From JBCBKP01 sp038521625 (lineage in GTDB: Bacteria; Planctomycetota; Phycisphaerae; Phycisphaerales; UBA1924), in assembly GCA_038521625.1 (NCBI GenBank), contig JBCBKP010000016.1, positions 1-64,000 of the forward strand: a stretch of 64,000 nucleotides of DNA, given 5' to 3'. How positions within the stretch are numbered: position 1 is the stretch's first letter; each line of letters begins with the position of its first letter. A model generated the notes under the pieces. The model saw nothing but the letters and a program-made list of their open reading frames with translations, was not told where the DNA came from and did no database searches. Below, one piece after another: positions 16,972 through 25,771 of this stretch. The translations under genes and the position numbers were made by a program.

Positions 16972-19080
16972 CTAGGCGATGTCGCCGAGCCCGAGCGACT
17001 CGCCGTATCGGCGGAGAAGCCGGCGTCGTACCAGCGCCTCCTCCGGGCCACCCAGATCAGGCGATCTCTCGATCCACTCTTGCGCATCGCGGCGCGCGAG
17101 GCGGAGCAGCTCCAGATCGCGCGTCGGGTCCGCGACCCGGAACGGCGGCAGCCCCGACTGACGGGCGCCGAACAACTCGCCCATGCCGCGGAGCTCCAGG
17201 TCCTTCTCAGCGAGCTCGAAGCCGTCCGTCGAGTCACGCATCGCGCCCAGCCGCGCGGCGCCGTCCTCGGTCGTCGGCTCCCCGATCAGCACACAGACCG
17301 AGGCCCGGGCGCCGCGTCCGACGCGCCCTCTGAGCTGGTGAAGCTGGGCGAGGCCGAACCGCTCGGACTGCTCGATGACCATCACGCTCGCGTTCGGGAC
17401 ATCGACCCCGACTTCGATCACCGTCGTCGCCACCAGGCAGTCGATCAGGCCCGATCGGAACCGGCCCATGACGTGCTCGCGCGTCGAGCGCTTCAGCCGC
17501 CCGTGGATCGCGGCGACGCGCTTCCCGGAGAGCGCGCCGGACTCGAGCTCGCGGACGACGGCCCGGAGCGTCGCGTCCTCGTCCCCGCCGCTCTCGATCG
17601 CGGGCACGACGACGTACGCCTGCTCGCCCTCGTCCAGACGCTCCCTGACCCATGTGTAGACCGTGTCTCGCTTGTCGCGTCCGACGACCTTCGTGCGGAC
17701 GGGCGTGCGGCCCGGGGGCAGGCCGTCGATCGTCGAGACGTCCAGATCGCCCAGCAGCGTCATCGCGAGCGTCCGCGGGATGGGCGTCGCGGTCATCACG
17801 AACGTATGCGGCACCACGGGCTTGTCGCCGGCCGCGTCGCCCTTCGTGCGTAGCGCGGCGCGCTGCCGCACGCCGAATCGGTGCTGCTCGTCGATCACCG
17901 CGACGGCCAGCGAGTCGAACCGCACGCCCTCGGTCAGCAGCGCGTGCGTCCCGATCAGCACGTCGATCTCGCCGGACTCGAGCGCGGCGAGCACGCCGGC
18001 GCGCTCGCCCGCGGCGAGCGAGCCGGTCAGCAGTTCGACCCGCACCCTCGAGCCCTCGAGCATGCCCGAGATGGAGAGGAAGTGCTGTTCAGCGAGCAGT
18101 GAGGTCGGCGCCATCAGAACGCCCTGCTGTCCCACGGCGACAGCCGCGAGCAGGGCGTACAGCGCGACGACCGTCTTGCCGGAGCCCACGTCGCCCTGGA
18201 TCAGCCGGTTCGCCGGGATCGGTCGCGCCAGGTCTCGCGCGATCTCGGCGACGACCTTCTCTTGCGCGGAGGTCAGCTCGAACGGGAACCGCTCGCGGAT
18301 CCGAGCGTCGAGCGTTCCGTCCACCTCGATCCGCGGGGCCGCCAGCGTCCGCTCGCGGTGGGCGCGTTTGAGCTGAACACCCAGCTGCAGCAGGAGCAGC
18401 TCGTCGTAGGCGAGACGCCGTCGTCCGGAGGCGATCTCTCCGTCGTCCCTCGGCTCGTGCACCATCAGGAACGCGTCGTGCAGCGCCGGCAGCTCCCTCT
18501 CGCGCCGCAGCTCGGGCGAGAGGTGGTCCTCGAGGCGGACGATCGCCGGGCGGAGCACGGACCGCACGCACGACTCGATCGAGCGCGAGTCGATCGCCTC
18601 GCTCGCGGGGTACACCGGCCGAAGCCGGGCCTCGCGCGATCCCGGCTCGCCGCCCCCGTCGTCGATCAGCTCCCATCGCGGGTTCGCGACCTGGAGGCCG
18701 CCCCCGCGTCGCCGGCTCTTGCCCTGGATCCTCAGGCGTGTCCCGGCCCCGATCTTCCGGTGAAGGTACGGCTGGCTGAACCAGACAAGGTCGAGCCGGC
18801 CCGACCCGTCGTGGAGCACCGCCTCGAAGCGCTGCTTGCGCCCGAACCCCGCCACACGCGTCGCAGTCACCTCACCCCTCGCCGAGACCACGGCGTCGGC
18901 CGGCAGGTTCTCGATCGAACTCTCCGCTTCTTCGCGCTCGTAACGCATCGGGAGGTGCGCGATCAGCTCGCCGACGGTCGTCAGGCCGAGCGTCGCCAGC
19001 CGGTCGGCGTCCCGCGGCGCGATCGCGCGCACCGTCCCGAGCGGCGTGTTCATCCGGATGTCGCCCGCCTCGACCGGCAT
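16972..19080 (-). CDS. recG: ATP-dependent DNA helicase RecG
   Basis: RecG is a branch-migrating superfamily 2 helicase that acts on stalled replication forks. The N-terminal wedge/OB domain (TVGELIAHLPMRYE, then residues 60-140) is followed by the helicase core with Walker A LIQGDVGSGKTVVAL, the DEQH box (AVIDEQHRFGVRQR), the motif MTATPIPRTLAMT, and motif VI QLRGRVGRGARASVC. The TRG region near the C-terminus reads DLELRGMGELFGARQSG. The length of 702 residues is normal. The start is uncertain between 19080 and an ATG ten codons in (19053). The DUF971 gene lies 18 bases upstream on the same strand. Confidence 0.95.
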   Translation of the reverse strand: MPVEAGDIRMNTPLGTVRAIAPRDADRLATLGLTTVGELIAHLPMRYEREEAESSIENLPADAVVSARGEVTATRVAGFGRKQRFEAVLHDGSGRLDLVWFSQPYLHRKIGAGTRLRIQGKSRRRGGGLQVANPRWELIDDGGGEPGSREARLRPVYPASEAIDSRSIESCVRSVLRPAIVRLEDHLSPELRRERELPALHDAFLMVHEPRDDGEIASGRRRLAYDELLLLQLGVQLKRAHRERTLAAPRIEVDGTLDARIRERFPFELTSAQEKVVAEIARDLARPIPANRLIQGDVGSGKTVVALYALLAAVAVGQQGVLMAPTSLLAEQHFLSISGMLEGSRVRVELLTGSLAAGERAGVLAALESGEIDVLIGTHALLTEGVRFDSLAVAVIDEQHRFGVRQRAALRTKGDAAGDKPVVPHTFVMTATPIPRTLAMTLLGDLDVSTIDGLPPGRTPVRTKVVGRDKRDTVYTWVRERLDEGEQAYVVVPAIESGGDEDATLRAVVRELESGALSGKRVAAIHGRLKRSTREHVMGRFRSGLIDCLVATTVIEVGVDVPNASVMVIEQSERFGLAQLHQLRGRVGRGARASVCVLIGEPTTEDGAARLGAMRDSTDGFELAEKDLELRGMGELFGARQSGLPPFRVADPTRDLELLRLARRDAQEWIERSPDLGGPEEALVRRRLLRRYGESLGLGDIA

Positions 19081-19098
19081 CCCGAGAAGATACGGCGC

Positions 19099-19494
19099 CT
19101 AGCCGAGGCCGAGCGGATCGTCGTGCCGCGGCCCCTCGTCCCCCGGCGCCCGCTCCCGCCCCTCGACCTGCCCGCCCGCCCGAGCCGGATCGATCTCACG
19201 GAGGTACTCCCAGGTGTACAGCCCGGTGTTGTGCCCGTCGCTGAAATGGATCTTGATCGCGTAATTGCCGACCAGCTCGGCGCCGTTCGCGACGACGCCC
19301 TCACCCCCCGGCGAGGACGGCAGCACCGTCAGCGGGTTCGACCGGATGGCCTTGCGCAGCTCACGCTGATCGGCCGAGGGCGACAGCCGCCTCAGGTACG
19401 CGATCGGGTAGCGAGAGACCGAGCCGTCGGCCCACTCGATGGTGAGGGCCTCGTCTCGCTTCAGGTCCAGGCGGGCCGGCGTGTTCGCGTTCAT
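19099..19494 (-). CDS. DUF971 (gamma-butyrobetaine hydroxylase-like N-terminal) protein
   Basis: This is a 131-residue protein consisting of the small DUF971 domain: LTIEWADGSVSRYPIAYLR at the start and YAIKIHFSDGHNTGLYTWEY at the end, the most conserved part of the family. The domain occurs alone in bacteria near Fe-S or ApbC/Mrp-type genes and as the N-terminal zinc-binding part of eukaryotic hydroxylases. The Cys/His zinc ligands of the eukaryotic form are not evident here. The Gly/Glu/Asp-rich tail after residue 105 is probably disordered. It is transcribed toward recG and divergently from pyrF, with only about 26 bases between starts. Confidence 0.8.
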   Translation of the reverse strand: MNANTPARLDLKRDEALTIEWADGSVSRYPIAYLRRLSPSADQRELRKAIRSNPLTVLPSSPGGEGVVANGAELVGNYAIKIHFSDGHNTGLYTWEYLREIDPARAGGQVEGRERAPGDEGPRHDDPLGLG

Positions 19495-19520
19495 CGCGCG
19501 TGAACCTTATGGTGCTCACC

Positions 19521-20396
19521 ATGACCGCAGCGGCGATCGTTCAGCCCAGATTCTCCGACAGGCTCGCCGAACGCATCGCCCACGTCGGCGCGCCGCTCTG
19601 CGTCGGGCTCGATCCCGTGCTCGAGCGGCTGCCCGCCGAGATCGAGACGGCCGACCCCTCGGCTGCCTTCGAGGCGTTCTCGGCCCGCCTGATTGACGCC
19701 GTCGGGACCACCGCGGCCGCGATCAAGCCGCAGTCGGCCTGCTTCGAGCGTCTCGGATGGCGCGGCGTCCGCGCGCTCGAGCGCACCATCGGGCGCGCCC
19801 GCGACGCCGGCCTCGTAGTCGTCCTCGACGTCAAGCGCGGCGACATCGGGCTCAGCGCGGCGCACTACGCGGCCGCCGCCCGGGACGCCGGCGCCGACGC
19901 CGTGACCGTGAGTCCCTACATGGGCCCGAGCTCGATCGAGCCCTTCCTCGATGCGGGCCTGGGCGTCTTCGCGCTCGTGCGCACCAGCAATCCCGACAGC
20001 GACGCGGTCCAGTCGGTCGCGACCTCGGACGGCTCGAGCGTGGCCGAGCGGGTCGCCCGGATGGTCGCCGAGATCGGCGCGTCGTGCACCGGGGCTCGCG
20101 GCCTCAGCGATCTCGGCGCGGTCGTGGGCGCGACCAAGGCGCAAGACGGCCCCGCGCTGCGGGCCGCCATGCCCGATCAGGTCTTCCTCGTGCCCGGGAT
20201 CGGCGCGCAGGGCGGCAAGGTCGAGGACCTGCGCCCGCTCGTCCGGGCCGGCGCGACGGGCGCAAACGAAAGCGGCTTGCTGGTGACAGCAAGCCGCTCG
20301 GTGATCTATCCGGATGTCGAGGCGGGCGAGCACTGGACGGACGCAGCGCGTCGCTCGGCGGAGACGCTGGCGACGCGACTCCGCGTCCTCCTCTAG
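19521..20396 (+). CDS. pyrF: Orotidine 5'-phosphate decarboxylase, type 2
   Basis: This enzyme catalyses the last step of UMP synthesis. It carries LCVGLDPVLERLP at the N-terminus, the catalytic DVKRGDIG motif (Asp and Lys) near residue 108, and FALVRTSNPDS and VPGIGAQGG, all of which match the longer type 2 subfamily. In-frame starts at 19500 and 19509 are possible; 19521 is chosen because it leaves the shared upstream space with the divergent DUF971 gene and matches the usual N-terminus. The 291-residue length fits the subfamily. Its end overlaps the end of the PEP-CTERM-like gene by four bases. Confidence 0.92.
   Translation: MTAAAIVQPRFSDRLAERIAHVGAPLCVGLDPVLERLPAEIETADPSAAFEAFSARLIDAVGTTAAAIKPQSACFERLGWRGVRALERTIGRARDAGLVVVLDVKRGDIGLSAAHYAAAARDAGADAVTVSPYMGPSSIEPFLDAGLGVFALVRTSNPDSDAVQSVATSDGSSVAERVARMVAEIGASCTGARGLSDLGAVVGATKAQDGPALRAAMPDQVFLVPGIGAQGGKVEDLRPLVRAGATGANESGLLVTASRSVIYPDVEAGEHWTDAARRSAETLATRLRVLL
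20271..20298 (+). other. Perfect 11-bp hairpin inside pyrF
   Basis: AGCGGCTTGCT and AGCAAGCCGCT are exact reverse complements separated by the six bases GGTGAC, within the codons for ESGLLVTASRS. No U-run follows, so it is not a standard terminator. It may be chance, driven by codon use, or an mRNA structure near the 3' end of pyrF. Confidence 0.5.
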
Positions 20397-21148
20397 CCGC
20401 GACGCCGACGCGTCGCCAGCAGGCCCGCGAGGCCGGCGATGGCGGCCGAGCCCGGGGTCGGGACCAGCGACTCGGTGGTGATGAGCCCGCTGATCTGGAA
20501 GGGCGTCGAGAAGACCGCGACCTCGGAGTTGAACGGGTTCGGCAGGATCGAGATCGCGCCGAAGCCGATGCCCGGCGTCAGCTCGAGCTCCTCGGCGAAG
20601 AAGCTGGTGCCGTCCACGCCGTTGAACTGTTGGTTCAGGACCCCCGACGTGCCGTCCGGGATGAACGAGGCCGACGTGATGAAGATCTCCAGTGTGTTCG
20701 TGACCGAGCTCGTCACGCCGGGCACGCCGTTGAAGTTGAAGACGAGCTGATCGCCGTCGGTGTCGGTCACGACCATCGTGCCGTTGACCGACGGGTTCAG
20801 CGCGTCGCTGCCGTCGAGGTTGACCGTGACAACTACGCCCGATGGGTCGTTGACGAGCGAGCCGTCCGTGAACAACGCCGTGGTCGAGGGGCCGATGATC
20901 TGCGGCGCCACGCCGTCGAACGGCGCGATGGGCGTCTGGGTGACGTCGCCGGCGGCGAGGTTCGACGCCGGCAGCCCGGTGAAGACGAACGTCGAGACCT
21001 CGTCGATCTCGGTGAGACTGTCCAGGAACAGATCGCTGAACGCGAACGAGATCAGCGAGTCCGTGGTCACCTGGCCGGCCACGCCGGAGCTCAGAGCGAC
21101 GATGGGTGCGAGCGCGGCGATCGCGCTCCGTGTGCGTGAGTCGCGCAC
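20393..21148 (-). CDS. Secreted protein with PEP-CTERM-like sorting tail
   Basis: The GTG start at 21148 has a strong AGAGGAG eight bases upstream and yields a 251-residue protein with a signal peptide ending SSGVAGQ. The mature part is rich in Ser, Thr, Asp and Phe with few charges (TLEIFITSASFIPDG, GIGFGAISILPNPFNSEV), as in exported beta-rich surface proteins. The C-terminus VPTPGSAAIAGLAGLLATRR followed by RRG is a Phycisphaerae-type PEP-CTERM tail: a Pro-Thr-Pro-Gly motif, a hydrophobic helix and a basic end, recognised by exosortase-like sorting. No catalytic motif was found. Confidence 0.75.
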   Translation of the reverse strand: MRDSRTRSAIAALAPIVALSSGVAGQVTTDSLISFAFSDLFLDSLTEIDEVSTFVFTGLPASNLAAGDVTQTPIAPFDGVAPQIIGPSTTALFTDGSLVNDPSGVVVTVNLDGSDALNPSVNGTMVVTDTDGDQLVFNFNGVPGVTSSVTNTLEIFITSASFIPDGTSGVLNQQFNGVDGTSFFAEELELTPGIGFGAISILPNPFNSEVAVFSTPFQISGLITTESLVPTPGSAAIAGLAGLLATRRRRG

Positions 21149-21373
21149 GTGGCGGCTCCTCTCTTTCCAGCCTGTCGGAGACCGGTCCGCCCCAGCCGTT
21201 CCAGGTGCGAGACCAGCCGTCACCCGTAAGGTGCGCTCGCTCAGCGGGCGTGCCAGGAATTCCGGATAGAAACCCGAGAACGTGGTGTTTCGGTCACACG
21301 GGCGAGGCCTGCCCGGGCGGGATGGGTCCGGATAGAGGTGGGGCTAGGGCGGCAGAGACCCGCCAGGCGCGCG

Positions 21374-21937
21374 TCACATCGGCTTCTTGTCGATCGTGAC
21401 GTCGAAGACCTCGAGGAGCTTCTCTTTGTCGAACACCATCTCCTGGCGAGAGAGCCCCACGATGTCGTACTCGGTGGTCATCTCGATCGCGTCCACCGGG
21501 CACGCCTCCTCGCACATCCCGCAGAAGATGCACCGGAGCTCGTCGATCTCGAACTTCTTCGGGTACTTCTCGCGGTCGTCCCAGGGGCTCTCGGCCGCGA
21601 CGATGTGGATGCAGTTCGCCGGGCAGATCGTCGGGCACATCATGCAGGCGACGCACTTCACCCGACCGTCCTCGTCGCGGTTCAGACGGTGCACACCCCG
21701 AAAATTCCCCGCATTGATCCCCCCCTCGAGGACCGGCTTCTGCTCCCGCCGCTCCTCGGGGTACTGGATCGTCCGGCTCGTCTTCGGCTGCCCGGGCATC
21801 TTGCTCTGCCCGAAGCTCGTAAAGAAGTGACGAAGCGTCGTCCCGAAGCCCTTGAAGATCTCCGGCAGGTACACGCTCTCCGACCGGTTCATCGGGGTGC
21901 GCGAGATCTGGATCACATCTTCATCGCGGATCGCCAT
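21374..21937 (-). CDS. nuoI: NADH-quinone oxidoreductase subunit I (NuoI)
   Basis: NuoI is a ferredoxin-like subunit of the peripheral arm of complex I that passes electrons through clusters N6a and N6b. Two full 4Fe-4S motifs are visible: CVACMMCPTICP and CIFCGMCEEACP. The amphipathic N-terminal helix (LPEIFKGFGTTLRHFF) that contacts the membrane arm is present. The length of 187 residues is normal. No other nuo gene is adjacent: upstream is a divergent hypothetical gene, downstream the PEP-CTERM-like gene. The rest of complex I must be encoded elsewhere. Confidence 0.93.
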   Translation of the reverse strand: MAIRDEDVIQISRTPMNRSESVYLPEIFKGFGTTLRHFFTSFGQSKMPGQPKTSRTIQYPEERREQKPVLEGGINAGNFRGVHRLNRDEDGRVKCVACMMCPTICPANCIHIVAAESPWDDREKYPKKFEIDELRCIFCGMCEEACPVDAIEMTTEYDIVGLSRQEMVFDKEKLLEVFDVTIDKKPM

Positions 21938-21997
21938 GGCGGCCGACTATAGAAGCCGCACCCACTCCCCGCCCGCGCCCAGAGATACGATGTCGAG

Positions 21998-22756
21998 ATG
22001 TCCAATCGCGGCACCCCGCTCTTCGAGCTCGTCGGACAGGCCAAGAAGGCCGAACAGCCGCGCCTCGCCGACGACTCGCCACCCCAGCGCCGCAGCGAGG
22101 AGGTCCACGCCGATCGCGAGGCCGCCCCGGGGCGTGGGAGCACCGTCTGGTACCTCCTGATCGCCGGCGCCCTCGGCATCGGGTTTGTCGGGTATTCGAT
22201 CGGGTATCAGGTCGGCTTGAACGCCGCCTCGGCGCCGCCGGACGTCGCCGCGGGCGGCACGCTCGAGACCGAGTCCTCACCGTCCGGTCGGACGGGGGAG
22301 GAGCGGGCGGGTCCAACCGGCGATACGGCAGTGCTGGGCCAGCGACAGCCCGAGACCGGCGAGGGGGGCGCCGGCGGCGATTTCGACGCCGGGTGGGCGA
22401 TCTACACCGTCCGGGGCGGGATCGATGACGATCCCCGCCAGACCGGCATGAACTATCTGGCCCTCGCCACGCTGCCCCGGGAGGACGCCATCGCCGCCAT
22501 CCGATACCTCGCCTCCAGGGGCGTCCAGGCCGTCGCGGTGACGCCCGAGGTTGATCCGAGCGGCCGGCCCGCCAAAAGTTCTGCCCGGTACGTCGTGCAC
22601 TCGCTAAAGGTGGCGATCCCGGGCAACCAGTTCAGCCAGTCCCGCGCCCGGCGCGAGGCCCACGAGCGAGAGGTGGGCGAGATCGGACGCGAGTGGCTGA
22701 GCGAGGGCGGCGCGTCGAACTTCTCGGCGACCGGTTGGAGCGCGTTCCGAGGCTGA
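21998..22756 (+). CDS. Single-pass membrane protein, function unknown
   Basis: This 252-residue protein has a charged cytosolic N-terminus (1-47), one membrane helix (WYLLIAGALGIGFVGYSIGY, about 49-70), a Gly/Glu-rich disordered linker, and a small C-terminal domain from about residue 127. That domain reads WAIYTVRGGIDDDPRQTGMN, then AIAAIRYLASRGVQAVAVTP and YVVHSLKVAIPG. The beta-alpha-beta pattern with a repeat-like second half resembles a SPOR domain, but the match is not strong enough to assign. It starts 60 bases from the divergent nuoI. Confidence 0.6.
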   Translation: MSNRGTPLFELVGQAKKAEQPRLADDSPPQRRSEEVHADREAAPGRGSTVWYLLIAGALGIGFVGYSIGYQVGLNAASAPPDVAAGGTLETESSPSGRTGEERAGPTGDTAVLGQRQPETGEGGAGGDFDAGWAIYTVRGGIDDDPRQTGMNYLALATLPREDAIAAIRYLASRGVQAVAVTPEVDPSGRPAKSSARYVVHSLKVAIPGNQFSQSRARREAHEREVGEIGREWLSEGGASNFSATGWSAFRG

Positions 22757-22813
22757 AGCCCGGAGCGAGCGGTGGACACGAGCCGGGACGACCGGCCTGA
22801 AGGAGTGTGGGCG

Positions 22814-22972
22814 ATGAGCCTCGACCCCTCGCTGAAGATCAAGGGCGGCCTGACCGGCAAGCGGAGCGTCATGACCCGCGCCGAGCGCGTCGAAGCGCTC
22901 AAGAACGAGAAGCGGATCGATCCGAAAAAGGACGCCGCACTCGGACTGCCGAAGACCAAGGTCGTCGAGTGA
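22814..22972 (+). CDS. Small basic protein (planctomycete/verrucomicrobial family)
   Basis: This is a 52-residue protein beginning MSLDPSLKIKGGLTGKRSVM and continuing TRAERVEALKNEKRID, with a GLPKTKVVE end. This matches the very short, highly conserved 'small basic protein' family of Planctomycetes, Verrucomicrobia and Chlamydiae. AAGGAG at 22800-22805, eight bases before the ATG, fixes the start and excludes an in-frame extension of 14 residues. The basic composition suggests an RNA- or ribosome-associated role; that is inference. Confidence 0.85.
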   Translation: MSLDPSLKIKGGLTGKRSVMTRAERVEALKNEKRIDPKKDAALGLPKTKVVE

Positions 22973-23008
22973 TCCGCCGCGCCGGCGGCCTCCCAAGGAC
23001 CAACTGAG

Positions 23009-24196
23009 ATGCCGGGCGCCGGAGAGCACCTGCTCAGCGAACGCTCCGCGGGCGTCTCGCTGTCTCGCATCCGCAAACTGCTCGAGCACGCCGCGACCAT
23101 CAAGGACCCGATCAACCTCACGATCGGGCAGCCCGACTTCCCCGTCGACGACAAGCTCAAGTCGGCCGCCGTCCGCGCTATCAATTCCAACCTCAACGGC
23201 TACGCGATCTCGCGCGGCTACAACCCGCTCGTCCGCGCCTGCGAGCGCCACATCGCCCGCGATCTCGGTTGGCCGTTCGGCGGCGACGCCGATCCGTCGC
23301 TCATCGTGACCAGCGGCACGTCCGGCGCGCTGCTCCTCGCGATCCTCTCGCTGCTGAACCCCGGCGACGAGATCGTCCTCCCCGACCCGTACTTCATCGC
23401 GTACCCCGCGATGGCACGCCTCGGCGGCGCGACCGCGGTCTACTGCGACGTCCACCCCGACTTCCGAATGACCGCCGAGCGCGTCGAGCCGCTGATCACC
23501 GACAAGACCAAGGCCGTCCTGTTCAACTCGCCCAGCAACCCGGGCGGGGTCGTCCTGGACTCGGGCGCGTGCGGCGAGCTTGCCGAGCTCTGCCGCGAGA
23601 GGGGCGTCATCCTCATCTCCGACGAGATCTACGACGAGTTCACCTTCGACGAGGGCCGGACCGAGCGGGCCGCCGACCCGTCGCTCGGTCTCCGCTGCCC
23701 GAGCCCAGCGAGGCGCGACGGCGCGCACGAGCACACGCTCGTCGTCCGCGGGTTCGGCAAGACCTACGGCGTCACCGGCTGGCGGCTCGGATACGCGACC
23801 GGCCCGGCCTGGCTCATCGACTCGATGCTCAAGATGCAGCAGTACACCTTCGTCTGCCCGCCCACGCCGCTCCAGGCCGCGGCGGTCGAGGCGTTCGAGG
23901 TGGACGTCACGCGGCACGTCTCGACCTACGAGCGCCGCGCCAGGATGGTCGTCGACGGCGTCGGCGATCTGACGAGCGTCGCCAAGCCCCACGGCGCGTT
24001 CTACGCCTACGTCGAGATCCCCGCCCGGCTCGGCAGCGCCGAGGCCTTCGTCGACCGCTGCGTCGAGAACAAGCTGCTCGTCATCCCCGGCACCGCGTTC
24101 AGCCGCCGCGACACGCACATCCGCGTGAGCCTCGCCGCGCCCGACGAGACCATCGCCCGCGGCGTCGAGGTGCTGCGCCGGCTGCTCTCCGCCTGA
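23009..24196 (+). CDS. Class I/II aminotransferase (aspartate aminotransferase-like)
   Basis: This is a PLP-dependent aminotransferase of 395 residues. N-terminal marks are INLTIGQPDFP and YAISRGYNPL. The cofactor site is formed by NSPSNPGG (Asn), ISDEIYDEF (Asp/Tyr) and the Schiff-base Lys in GFGKTYGVTGWRLGYA near residue 252. C-terminal VIPGTAFS and IRVSLAAP complete the family pattern. An AAGGA lies nine bases upstream. It follows the small basic protein gene by 36 bases. An insertion with RCPSPARRDGAHEHT before the PLP Lys is unusual for the family. Amino acid specificity is not evident. Confidence 0.9.
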   Translation: MPGAGEHLLSERSAGVSLSRIRKLLEHAATIKDPINLTIGQPDFPVDDKLKSAAVRAINSNLNGYAISRGYNPLVRACERHIARDLGWPFGGDADPSLIVTSGTSGALLLAILSLLNPGDEIVLPDPYFIAYPAMARLGGATAVYCDVHPDFRMTAERVEPLITDKTKAVLFNSPSNPGGVVLDSGACGELAELCRERGVILISDEIYDEFTFDEGRTERAADPSLGLRCPSPARRDGAHEHTLVVRGFGKTYGVTGWRLGYATGPAWLIDSMLKMQQYTFVCPPTPLQAAAVEAFEVDVTRHVSTYERRARMVVDGVGDLTSVAKPHGAFYAYVEIPARLGSAEAFVDRCVENKLLVIPGTAFSRRDTHIRVSLAAPDETIARGVEVLRRLLSA

Positions 24197-24211
24197 TCCC
24201 GCGAGCGCCCG

Positions 24212-24994
24212 CTAGAACTTGATGACCAGGCGGGCGAACACGCCCTCCTGGTCGAGCGTCGGGTCGGGGCCGCTCATGTCGATCGTCGACTCGATGAACC
24301 GGTACCCCGCGCTCAGCGAGACGTTGCGGTGCAGACGCAGCGTCGCGTCCGCCTCGAACTGCAGCAGCGTCGCGCCCGTCGCGATCGCGTGCGTCGAGGC
24401 GGCGCCGCCGAGCAGCAACGAATCCGTGAGCTTCAGCCGGACGTCCGAGCCGATCACCGGCACCGCCCGCGCGGTCCGCTCGTCGCCCAGCCCGCCGTAC
24501 CCGCCGTCCGCGTCGTAGCGCACCGCGAACGTGCGGAGCCCGCCGAGCACGCCGATCTCCACCAAATCCGAGTCGATCGCGTTCCACCGGAGCCCGAGGT
24601 CGATCGACTCCGCGTCGAGCCGGTCACCGCTGAACGTCGACGGGCGCTCGCGCGGACGCGGCGCGTTCAGCGCCGCGGCCTCCGCCCCGAGCGCCAGCCG
24701 CTCGAGGCTGTCCGCGCGGTCGAGCTCGAGCGCGACCTGCGGAGAATCGACCGACCCGGACATCTCCGGGTCGAACATCTCCGCTTCGCTCCGGGCTGTC
24801 GTGAGACGCACCGCGGTGGCACGCGCCGCGCGGAGATCGAGCACCGCGCTCGCTTCCGGCTCCGAACGAGCGGTGGGCTCAGCGCCGGATTGGGCGGCGA
24901 TCGTGCGTGGAGCGAGCGACAGCGCGGCGACGAGCATCACCGGAAGCCACGAGACACACGCCCCGCCGAGGCGCTTCGCGACACAGGCACGCAT
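24212..24994 (-). CDS. Predicted outer-membrane beta-barrel-like protein
   Basis: The chosen ATG gives a signal peptide (LPVMLVAALSLAPRTIAAQS). Residues 25-120 are Ala/Glu-rich and probably helical. The second half alternates hydrophobic residues in strand-like blocks: LVEIGVLGGLRTFAVRYD, VRLKLTDSLLLGGAAST, ATLRLHRNVSLSAGYRF. It ends in VFARLVIKF, and a terminal aromatic residue is the usual outer-membrane barrel signal. This supports a small barrel of roughly 8 strands. The family is not recognised. An upstream in-frame start (25027) is possible but lacks a signal-peptide-like beginning. Confidence 0.6.
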   Translation of the reverse strand: MRACVAKRLGGACVSWLPVMLVAALSLAPRTIAAQSGAEPTARSEPEASAVLDLRAARATAVRLTTARSEAEMFDPEMSGSVDSPQVALELDRADSLERLALGAEAAALNAPRPRERPSTFSGDRLDAESIDLGLRWNAIDSDLVEIGVLGGLRTFAVRYDADGGYGGLGDERTARAVPVIGSDVRLKLTDSLLLGGAASTHAIATGATLLQFEADATLRLHRNVSLSAGYRFIESTIDMSGPDPTLDQEGVFARLVIKF

Positions 24995-25045
24995 GGGAAA
25001 ATTGTACCCGCGCCCGTCGGCGGGCAACGCGTGCTGCGCGGCCCG

Positions 25046-25771
25046 TCAGCCGGTCTCGCCCGCCGGCGCGGGCTCCGCCCGGTCGGACTTGCCCGCCGTG
25101 AGCGGGCGAACCGGCGAGAGGCCGGACGCGATGGCGATCCTGGCCAGCTCCACCCGGTTTGTTATCCCTAGCTTGTTTCCGAGGCTCACGCGGTGCCATT
25201 CGATCGTCTTCACCGAGCGGTGCAGCGCCTGCGCGATCGCGGCGGTCGACATCCCCATCCCGATGTGCCGCAGCACGTCGATCTCGCGCGCGGTGAGCTG
25301 CGAGAGCGGGCCCGCGTCGTCGTGCCGGGCGCGGAGCAGATGGGCGCCGCCGTCGCCGGTCGTCTCGGCACCCTCCACCGAGGGGGCGCACTGTCGGAGC
25401 GTCATCAGCACGCACCGGTCGTCGATCGGGCGGACGGTCGCCAGGCAGTGCAGCCCGCCGATCAGACCCTCGACCTTGATCGGTTTCGCGTGCTCGATCG
25501 CGAGTCGCACGAGGTCGAGCCGCTCGCTGCCGACCCGACCCGGAAGAAGATCGCTGAGCGAAGCGCCCGCGTCCGGATCGATCCCGCCGAAGAGCTCTCG
25601 AGCTTCCGGGTTCGCGTCCAGCAGCGCGCCGTCACGGTCCAGCATCAGGACCGCGGCACCCGTGTCGTTCCAGAGGGCCTCGCGCAGAAGCGCCGAGGCC
25701 ATTCCGTTCATCGTTTGACCGGCGAGAGGCTTCGCCTCCGCGATCGTTCCATTCTCGTGCGTGCGCATCAT
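25046..25771 (-). CDS. PAS-LuxR family transcriptional regulator
   Basis: This protein has an N-terminal PAS-like sensor (residues 25-130: GAAVLMLDRDGALLDANPEA, LFGGIDPDAGASLSDLLPG, LIGGLHCLATVRPIDDRCVL) and a C-terminal LuxR/GerE helix-turn-helix (LTAREIDVLRHIGMGMSTAA...HRSVKTIEWHR...LGITNRVELARIA). The HTH carries the typical T-x-R-E and KT-x-E-x-H residues. The start at 25771 has GGAG seven bases upstream. No receiver Asp or histidine kinase is adjacent, so it is probably a single-component sensor. The ligand is unknown. Confidence 0.8.
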   Translation of the reverse strand: MMRTHENGTIAEAKPLAGQTMNGMASALLREALWNDTGAAVLMLDRDGALLDANPEARELFGGIDPDAGASLSDLLPGRVGSERLDLVRLAIEHAKPIKVEGLIGGLHCLATVRPIDDRCVLMTLRQCAPSVEGAETTGDGGAHLLRARHDDAGPLSQLTAREIDVLRHIGMGMSTAAIAQALHRSVKTIEWHRVSLGNKLGITNRVELARIAIASGLSPVRPLTAGKSDRAEPAPAGETG

